A DNA stretch of 64,000 bases from Actinocrinis puniceicyclus (GTDB lineage Bacteria; Actinomycetota; Actinomycetes; Streptomycetales; Catenulisporaceae): the NCBI RefSeq assembly GCF_018283645.1, contig NZ_JAGSXH010000008.1:1-64000 (forward strand), given 5' to 3'. Position numbers and translations under genes: made by a program. Within the stretch, counting starts at the first letter, position 1. Each line of letters begins with the position of its first letter. The notes under the pieces were generated by a model that was not told where the DNA came from, did no database searches, and saw nothing but the letters and a program-made list of their open reading frames with translations. Shown in pieces: positions 56,243 to 64,000 of this stretch.

Positions 56243-56996
56243 CGGACGTGTTCATCACCAGCAATCCGCAGCTTCCCGGCGCGAACACCACGGCGCCGGC
56301 GACGCAGACTTCGTACGCTGACGCGCCGGAGGTGCGTGAGCGCTTGGTCAAGGACGCCCAAGTGCTCATCGCGCGCTACCCGCAGCCGCGTTCGGCACTG
56401 CTGCCGCTGCTGCACCTGGTGCAGTCGCAGGACGGCTACGTCACCGGCGACGGCGTGCAGTTCTGCGCCGAGATGCTGGGACTGTCCACCGCCGAGGTCT
56501 CCGCGGTCTCGACGTTCTACTCGATGTACAAGAACAAGCCGGTCGGCGACTACCACGTCGGGGTGTGCACCAACGCCCTGTGCGCGATCATGGGCGGCGA
56601 CGAGATCTTCGCGACGCTCAAGGCGCACCTGGCGGTCGGCAACGACGAGCGCACCTCGCCGAGCCAGGGTGAGCGCTCGCTCACGCTGGAGCACATCGAG
56701 TGCAACGCCGCCTGCGACTTCGCCCCGGTCATGACGGTCAACTGGGAGTTCTTCGACAACATGACCCCGACCAGCGCGGTCGAGCTGGTGGACGCGCTGC
56801 TGGCGGGGCACGAGGTCAGCGCGAGCCGCGGCCCGGCGGTGTGCAGCTTCCGGCAGACCGAGCGGATCCTGGCGGGTTTCGAGGACGAGCGGCCGGACGC
56901 CGTGCACGCGGGCGGCTCGGCCGGACCGGCGAGCCTGGAGGGCCTGAAGCTGGCCCGCCAGCAACAGCAGGACTCTGACGGTGCGGAGGACCGGGC

Positions 56997-57000
<4 letters not shown>
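56239..57000 (+). CDS. nuoE: NADH-quinone oxidoreductase subunit E
   Basis: 253 aa. Thioredoxin-like [2Fe-2S] subunit of the NADH module with ligands Cys110, Cys115 (CTNALC), Cys155 and Cys159 (CNAAC). The C-terminal 60-70 residues beyond the usual domain are a polar extension of unknown role. GTGA overlap with nuoD, ATGA overlap with nuoF. Confidence 0.96.
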
Positions 57001-58312
<1,312 letters not shown>

Positions 58313-58316
<4 letters not shown>

Positions 58317-60937
58317 CCGTCACGACGAACGCTGTGCCGAACCAGAACACCCCCGCGCAGGGCGGTGGCGCGGACGGCCAGGCGCCCGCGGTGCCGGAGG
58401 GCTACGTCTCGGTGACCGTGGACGGCATCCCGACGATCGCGCCCAAGGGCGAGCTGATCATCCGGGTCGCCGAGCGGATCGGCATCGCGATCCCGCGGTT
58501 CTGCGACCACCCGCTGCTCGACCCGGTCGGCGCCTGCCGCCAGTGCCTGGTCGAGGTTGAGGGGCAGCGCAAGCCGATGGCCTCCTGCACCACCACCGTC
58601 AGCGACGGCATGGTGGTCAGGACCCAGCTCACCTCTCCGGTCGCGGACAAGGCACAGCAGGGCGTGATGGAGCTGCTGCTGATCAACCACCCGCTGGACT
58701 GCCCGGTGTGCGACAAGGGCGGCGAGTGCCCGCTACAGAACCAGGCGCTGTCCAACGGCCGCGGCGAGAGCCGGTTCGCGGGCGTCAAGCGCACCTTCAC
58801 CAAGCCGATCAACGTCTCCACCCAGGTGCTGCTGGACCGCGAGCGCTGCATCAGCTGCGCCCGCTGCACCCGGTTCGCCGCCGAGATCGCCGGCGACCCG
58901 TTCATCACCCTGATCGAACGCGGCGCGAGCCAGCAGGTCGGCATCTCGGTGGCCGGGGACCAGGAGTTCGCCTCCTACTTCTCCGGCAACACCGTGCAGA
59001 TCTGCCCGGTCGGCGCGCTGACCGGCGCCGCCTACCGCTTCCGTGCCCGCCCCTTCGACCTGGTCTCCTCGCCGAGCGCGTGCGAGCACTGCGCCGCCGG
59101 ATGCGCACTGCGCACCGACCACCGGCGCGGCAAGGTGCTGCGCCGCATGGCCGGGGAGGACCCCGAGGTCAACGAGGAGTGGAACTGCGACAAGGGCCGC
59201 TGGGCCTTCCAGTACGCGACCTCGCGCGACCGCATCCGCACCCCGCTGGTGCGCCGGGACGGCGAACTGGTGCCGGCCTCCTGGCCGGAAGCCCTCGACG
59301 CGGCCGCCCTCGGGCTGCGCGCGGCGCGCGGCGCGGCCGGCGTCCTGGTCGGCGGGCGCAGCACCCTCGAAGACGCCTACGCGTACGGCAAGTTCGCGCG
59401 CGTCGCCCTGGACACGAACGACATCGACTTCCGGGCCCGCCCGCACTCGGTCGAGGAGGCCGAGTTCCTGGCCGCGCACGTGGCCGGCCGCAGCCCGGTC
59501 ACCGGCGGCCGGCTGCCCCTCACCTACCAGGACCTCGACAAGGCCCCGGCGGTGCTGCTGGTCGGCTTCGAGCCCGAGGACGAGTCGCCGATCGTGTTCC
59601 TGCGGCTGCGCAAGGCGGTGCGCAAGAACCGGCTGGCGGTGATCGCCATAGCGCCGTTCGCCACCCGCGCTCTGACCAAGCTCAGCGCCGCGCTGCTCAA
59701 GGCGGCCCCGCACACCGAGCCGGAGTTCCTGACCGCGCTCGCCGCCGGGACCGCGCAGGCCGGGCTCGACGCCGCCGGGCAGGAGGCGGCGCGGCTGCTG
59801 CGCGAGCCCGGCGCGGTGATCCTCGTCGGCGAGCGGCTGGCCTGCGTACCGGGGGCGCTGAGTGCCGCGCTGCGGCTGGCCGAGGCCAGCGGCGCCAAGC
59901 TCGGCTGGATCCCGCGGCGGGCCGGGGAGCGCGGCGCGGTCGAAGCCGGCGCGGTGTACAACCTGCTGCCCGGCGGCCGCCCGGCCGAGGACTCGCGGGC
60001 CCGTGCCGAGGTCGCCGCCGCCTGGGGAGCGCGCGCGCTGCCGACGCTGGACGGCCGCGACGGCGACGCGATCCTCGAAGCCGCCCGCGCCGGGACGATC
60101 AAGGCCCTGGTGGTCGGCGGCGTGGACCCGGACGACCTGCCCGACCCGGCCGGCGCGCTGGCCGCGCTGGAGACCGCCGGATTCGTGGTGGCGCTGGAGC
60201 AGCGGCCCTCCGCGGTGACCGAGCGCGCCGACGTGGTGCTGCCGGTGGCCGCGCTCGCCGAGAAGGCCGGGACGTTCCTGGACTGGGAGGGCCGCCCGCG
60301 CACCTTCGACGCGGCGCTCTCGCCCGACGCCGTGCAGACCGCCGGCGGCGGCATGCCCGACCTGCGGGTCCTCGACAGCGTCGCGGACGCGATGGACGTG
60401 CACCTCGGGCTGCCCGACGTCGCCACGGCCCGCCGTGAACTGGCCGCGCTCGGCCCCTGGGACGGCATCCCCGCCCCGCGGCCCTACGCGCAGGCCCGAC
60501 CGCTGCCCGCACCCGCGGCCGGCCAGGCGGTACTGGCCACCCATCACCTGCTGCTCGACGACGGCCGGCTCCAGATCGGCGAGAGGTACCTGGCCGGTAC
60601 CGCGCGTGAGCCGGTGGTGCGCCTCTCCGCGGCCACCGCGGCCGAGATCGGCGCGGCGCAGGGCGACGCGGTGTCGGTGTCCACGGACGCCGGGACGATC
60701 ACCCTGCCGCTGGCGATCGACGCACTGCCCGACCGGGTGGTGTGGCTGCCGACGAACTCGCCGGGCTCGCACGTTCGCGCCACGCTGTGCGCGGACACCG
60801 GCGCGGTGGTCGGCATCGCGCGCGCGGTGCCGGCCGCGCTGCTCGACCCGGCAGCCGCCGCCCCGGGCGCCGTCGCGGCGAGCGCCGCCGCGCGCGTCGC
60901 GGACACTCCGAGCCAACCCACCGAGGTGGAGGGCTGA
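58313..60937 (+). CDS. nuoG: NADH-quinone oxidoreductase subunit G
   Basis: 874 aa. [2Fe-2S] domain with [20 protein letters not shown], the His-ligated cluster [17 protein letters not shown], and two more clusters (CISCARC, CPVGAL). CEHCAAGC and [10 protein letters not shown] suggest an extra N7-type cluster. The rest is a molybdopterin oxidoreductase-like domain without a cofactor role, degenerate towards an Ala-rich end. The ATG overlaps nuoF; the stop overlaps the nuoH ATG by one base. Confidence 0.96.
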
Positions 60938-62307
60938 TGCCGCAGTTTCCGGACGCTGTGTCCAATCAGAACATGACGAACTGGTTCCTCGGGAGCTTCG
61001 ACACCCACATCCCGTGGTGGTTCATCCTGGTCGTGATCAAGGCGGTGGCCGCGTTCGCGATCCTGGTCGTGCTGACCCTGTTCAACATCTGGTACGAGCG
61101 GCGCGTGGTGTCGTTCATGCAGATGCGCATCGGCCCGAACCGGGTCGGGCCGCAGGGTCTGCTCCAGTCCCTGGCGGACGGGGTGAAGCTCGCGCTCAAG
61201 GAGGACATCGTCCCGACGAACGCCGACAAGCCGGTGTTCTGGATCGCGCCGCTGCTCTCCGCGATCCCGGCCTTCCTGGCCATCGCGGTGATCCCGTGGG
61301 GGCCGGCGGTGTCTATCTTCGGGCACTGGACCACGCTGCAACTGGTCGACCTGCCGGTCGGGGTGCTCTACGTCCTCGCCATCTCGTCGATCGGCATCTA
61401 CGGCATCGTGCTCGCCGGCTGGTCCTCCGGTTCGACCTACCCGCTGCTCGGCGCGCTGCGCTCCTCCGCCCAGATGATCTCCTACGAGGTCGCCATGGGT
61501 CTGTCCTTCGCCGGCGTGTTCCTTTACGCGGGCACCATGTCCCCCAGCGGGATCGTGAACGCGCAGCAGCACGGCTGGTACTTCTACATGCTGCCGCTGT
61601 CCGCGATCATCTACATCATCGCGATGGTCGGCGAGACCAACCGGGCGCCCTTCGACCTGCCCGAGGCCGAGGGCGAACTGGTCGGCGGCTTCCACACCGA
61701 GTACTCCTCGCTGAAGTTCGCGCTGTTCTTCCTGGCCGAGTACATCAACCTGGTCACCGTCTCCGCGCTGGCCGTCACGATGTTCTTCGGCGGCTGGCGG
61801 GCCCCCGTGCCGATCAGCCTGTGGTCGGGCGCGAACAGCGGCTGGTACCCGATGCTCTGGTTCATGATCAAGCTGCTGATCTTCGTGTTCGTGTTCATCT
61901 GGCTGCGCGGCACGCTGCCGCGGCTGCGCTACGACCAGTTCATGGCCTTCGGATGGAAGGTCCTGATCCCGGTCTCCGTGCTGTGGCTGCTGGTGGTCGC
62001 GCTCTTCCGGCAGCTGCGCAACGCCGGGGACCTGGACCGGGCGCACGCGGTCCCGATCGGGATCGGCATCGCCGCGGTGTTCCTGCTGCTGGTCGTCGCG
62101 CTGGAAGTGCGCGAGCGCAACCAGATCCGGCGCACCCCGCCGCCCACCGTCCCCGACTACGAGCCGCTGGCCGGCGGGTTCCCGGTGCCGCCGATGCCCG
62201 GTCAGAGCGCCCCGGCCGTCCCGCGCCGGCCCCAGTTCGCCCGCACGGCCGCTGCGCCCGCGCCGGCTCTGAACGGCACCACCGCCGAGGAGGCGAGCAC
62301 CCGATGA
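60937..62307 (+). CDS. nuoH: NADH-quinone oxidoreductase subunit H
   Basis: 456 aa, about eight spans. [19 protein letters not shown] and [20 protein letters not shown] are the quinone-channel signatures. It joins the membrane arm to the peripheral arm at the quinone site. A cytoplasmic Pro/Ala-rich tail of about 60 residues is longer than in E. coli NuoH. Starts in a TGATG junction with nuoG. Confidence 0.97.
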   Translation: MPQFPDAVSNQNMTNWFLGSFDTHIPWWFILVVIKAVAAFAILVVLTLFNIWYERRVVSFMQMRIGPNRVGPQGLLQSLADGVKLALKEDIVPTNADKPVFWIAPLLSAIPAFLAIAVIPWGPAVSIFGHWTTLQLVDLPVGVLYVLAISSIGIYGIVLAGWSSGSTYPLLGALRSSAQMISYEVAMGLSFAGVFLYAGTMSPSGIVNAQQHGWYFYMLPLSAIIYIIAMVGETNRAPFDLPEAEGELVGGFHTEYSSLKFALFFLAEYINLVTVSALAVTMFFGGWRAPVPISLWSGANSGWYPMLWFMIKLLIFVFVFIWLRGTLPRLRYDQFMAFGWKVLIPVSVLWLLVVALFRQLRNAGDLDRAHAVPIGIGIAAVFLLLVVALEVRERNQIRRTPPPTVPDYEPLAGGFPVPPMPGQSAPAVPRRPQFARTAAAPAPALNGTTAEEASTR

Positions 62308-62903
62308 GCAGTGACGAGAAGGACAAGGGCACGGGCCCGCTGGCCGGGGTCGCCGGCTTCGGCGTCACCTTCGCCACCATGTTCAGGAAGGCGAACACCG
62401 AGCAGTACCCGGAGGAGAAGAATCCGACGGCGCTGCGCTTTCACGGCCGCCACCAGCTCAACCGGCACCCGGACGGCCTGGAGAAGTGCATCGGCTGCGA
62501 ACTGTGCGCCTGGGCCTGCCCCGCCGACGCGATCTACGTGGAGGGCGCGGACAACACCGAGGAGGAGCGATTCTCCCCGGGCGAGCGGTACGGCAAGGTC
62601 TACCAGATCAACTACCTGCGCTGCATTCTGTGCGGGCTGTGCATCGAGGCCTGCCCGACCCGCGCGCTGACCATGACGAACGAGTACGAGCTCGCCGACA
62701 CCAGCCGCCAGGCGCTGATCTACACCAAGGACCAGCTGCTGGCCGGGCTGACCGACGGCATGGTGCCCGCGCCGCACCCGATGCAGCCGGGCACCAACGA
62801 GAAGGACTACTACAAGGGCCAGGTCACCCGCGCGAGCGATGAGCAGCTTGCCGAGTACGAGCAGCGCGCGGCCGACGAGGGCGAACCGGAGGCCGTGCGA
62901 TGA
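62304..62903 (+). CDS. nuoI: NADH-quinone oxidoreductase subunit I
   Basis: 199 aa. Two [4Fe-4S] ferredoxin motifs: [12 protein letters not shown] (Cys62, 65, 68, 72) and [12 protein letters not shown] (Cys107, 110, 113, 117), carrying clusters N6a and N6b. It bridges NuoG and NuoB. 4-nt overlaps with nuoH and nuoJ. Confidence 0.97.
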   Translation: MSSDEKDKGTGPLAGVAGFGVTFATMFRKANTEQYPEEKNPTALRFHGRHQLNRHPDGLEKCIGCELCAWACPADAIYVEGADNTEEERFSPGERYGKVYQINYLRCILCGLCIEACPTRALTMTNEYELADTSRQALIYTKDQLLAGLTDGMVPAPHPMQPGTNEKDYYKGQVTRASDEQLAEYEQRAADEGEPEAVR

Positions 62904-63790
62904 GCGCCGCGCTGCTCGCGACGCAGAGCGCCGCGACGCACCTGCTGGCCGGGCCGGTCACCTCGACCGGGGGCGGCGAGACCTTCCTGTTCTGGGTCGG
63001 CGCGAGCATCTCGGTGCTCGGCGCGCTGGGCCTGATCTTCTCCAAGAAGGCCGTGCACTCGGCGCTGTGCCTCGCGGGGGTGATGATCTGCCTGGCGCTG
63101 TTCTACATGGCCCAGGGCGCCGTGTTCCTCGGCGTCGTGCAGATCGTGGTGTACACCGGCGCGATCATGATGCTGTTCCTGTTCGTCCTGATGCTGATCG
63201 GCATCGACGCGCCCGAGTCGCTGACCGAGACGATCCGCGGGCAGCGCTGGGCGGCCGTCCTGGTCGCGGTGCTCTTCGGCGCGATCCTGATCGGCGTGTT
63301 CGCGCACGCGAAGCTGGGTCCGTTCGCCGGGATGGACCAGGCGAACGCCGCGGCCGGCGGGAACGTGCCGTCCCTGGCGCACCTGCTGTTCGCCCGCTAC
63401 TTCTGGGCCTTCGAAGTCTCCTCGGCGGTGCTGATCACCTCCGCGCTCGGTGCGATGGTCCTGGCGCACCGCGAACGGGTCACCGCGCGCAGGACGCAGA
63501 AGGAACTGGCGGCCGACCGCTTCAAGCGGTACTCGAAGGACCCATCCGTCATCGTCACCCCGATGCCGAACCCAGGCGTCTACGCGCAGCACAACGCGGT
63601 AGACACCCCGGCACTGCTGCCCGACGGCAGCATCGCGCAGCTGAGCGTCAACGCGACGCTGCGGGCGCAGGGCGAGGTGCGTGGCATCACCCCGCTTCCC
63701 GTCCCGCTGCCGCATGAGGCCGCCGACGGGGACGGCGCGAGCCCGGCCGGGGCGAACGGCTCCGGACGGCACGAGGAGGTAGGGGCATGA
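62900..63790 (+). CDS. nuoJ: NADH-quinone oxidoreductase subunit J
   Basis: 296 aa, five membrane spans. The conserved third span [21 protein letters not shown] holds the pi-bulge region of the membrane arm. The C-terminal 100 residues are a polar cytoplasmic tail, longer than in most NuoJ proteins. ATGA overlaps on both sides. Confidence 0.96.
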   Translation: MSAALLATQSAATHLLAGPVTSTGGGETFLFWVGASISVLGALGLIFSKKAVHSALCLAGVMICLALFYMAQGAVFLGVVQIVVYTGAIMMLFLFVLMLIGIDAPESLTETIRGQRWAAVLVAVLFGAILIGVFAHAKLGPFAGMDQANAAAGGNVPSLAHLLFARYFWAFEVSSAVLITSALGAMVLAHRERVTARRTQKELAADRFKRYSKDPSVIVTPMPNPGVYAQHNAVDTPALLPDGSIAQLSVNATLRAQGEVRGITPLPVPLPHEAADGDGASPAGANGSGRHEEVGA

Positions 63791-64000
63791 ACCCGGACAG
63801 CTACCTGTACCTGTCGGCGATCCTGTTCAGTCTCGGCGCGCTCGGCGTGCTGATCCGCCGCGACGCGATCGTGGTGTTCATGTGCATCGAGCTGATGCTC
63901 AATGCCGCCAACCTGGCCTTCGTCACCTTCTCCCGCATGCACGGGCGGCTCGACGGCCAGATCTTCGCGTTCTTCACCATGGTGGTCGCGGCCGCCGAGG
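63787..64000 (+). CDS. nuoK: NADH-quinone oxidoreductase subunit K (cut by window end)
   Basis: The first 71 codons are present. [20 protein letters not shown] forms span 1 and [20 protein letters not shown] span 2, with the conserved Glu of the proton channel ([10 protein letters not shown]); span 3 begins [13 protein letters not shown]. The 3' end lies beyond the window. ATGA overlap with nuoJ; nuoL-N are expected next. Confidence 0.96.
   Translation, partial: MNPDSYLYLSAILFSLGALGVLIRRDAIVVFMCIELMLNAANLAFVTFSRMHGRLDGQIFAFFTMVVAAAE

Noticed and set aside
60435-62903. An 822-codon plus-strand frame across nuoG, nuoH and nuoI
   Set aside because: Out-of-frame with three well-conserved complex I subunits; only its last part coincides with the nuoI frame, where the real start is the ATG at 62304.

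Overview
This is a high-GC chromosomal window from an actinomycete. The evidence is the MtrA-MtrB-LpqB module, a long-form hibernation factor, futalosine-pathway menaquinone genes, a system II cytochrome c biogenesis operon, frequent GTG starts, and core gene order that, from memory, resembles Streptomyces and its relatives. The secreted-protein domain remnant behind prs and the DUF433 module would fit a Catenulispora- or Actinospica-like genome, but placing the genus is inference. I see no prophage, insertion sequence, CRISPR array or biosynthetic cluster. This is mainly housekeeping DNA with a few decayed or inserted genes.

Layout. (1) 1-3705: the end of an rRNA operon (16S-23S spacer, 23S, 5S, terminator) with the long pre-23S processing stem. 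(2) 4029-9586, minus strand: a tightly coupled five-gene MoxR/DUF58/DUF4350/DUF4129/membrane-protein operon, divergent from mtrA. (3) 9762-17559: mtrA-mtrB-lpqB, a ComF-type phosphoribosyltransferase, the ribosome hibernation factor and a LuxR-type response regulator. (4) 17659-25215: a CaCA cation antiporter, a sulfide:quinone oxidoreductase-like flavoprotein, tRNA-Gln, glmU, prs (followed in frame by a stray secreted-protein domain), ribosomal protein L25 and pth. (5) 25364-31696: hemL, a histidine phosphatase, then the TlpA-CcdA-ResB-CcsB cytochrome c assembly operon. (6) 31848-35247: an LCP-family cell-wall ligase and a RibD-like protein with its two domains in reversed order. (7) 35334-51730: menaquinone biosynthesis by the futalosine route (UbiD-like, MqnP, UbiX, MqnE, MqnA, MqnC, MqnX, MenG, a geranylgeranyl reductase-family enzyme), interspersed with a membrane glycosyltransferase-like protein, a secreted dimethylformamidase-like protein and small membrane proteins; mqnB and mqnD are not here. 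(8) 51942-52620: a broken DUF433 antitoxin/toxin pair. (9) 53171-64000: complex I genes nuoA to nuoK (nuoK cut by the window end), preceded by two strong CRP/Rex-like palindromes.

How it works together. Regions 5, 7 and 9 form a respiratory block: heme precursor supply, cytochrome c maturation, the menaquinone pool and the NADH dehydrogenase that reduces it; the SQR-like enzyme of region 4 could also feed that pool. The most striking genome-wide signal is that about sixteen genes carry a -10-like hexamer ending 6 to 8 bases before the start codon and have no ribosome binding site, which points to extensive leaderless transcription. No wholly new multi-gene system is evident. The best candidates for follow-up are the in-frame tail behind prs, the permuted RibD, the decayed DUF433 module, the nuo regulatory region and the uncharacterised MoxR cluster beside mtrAB.
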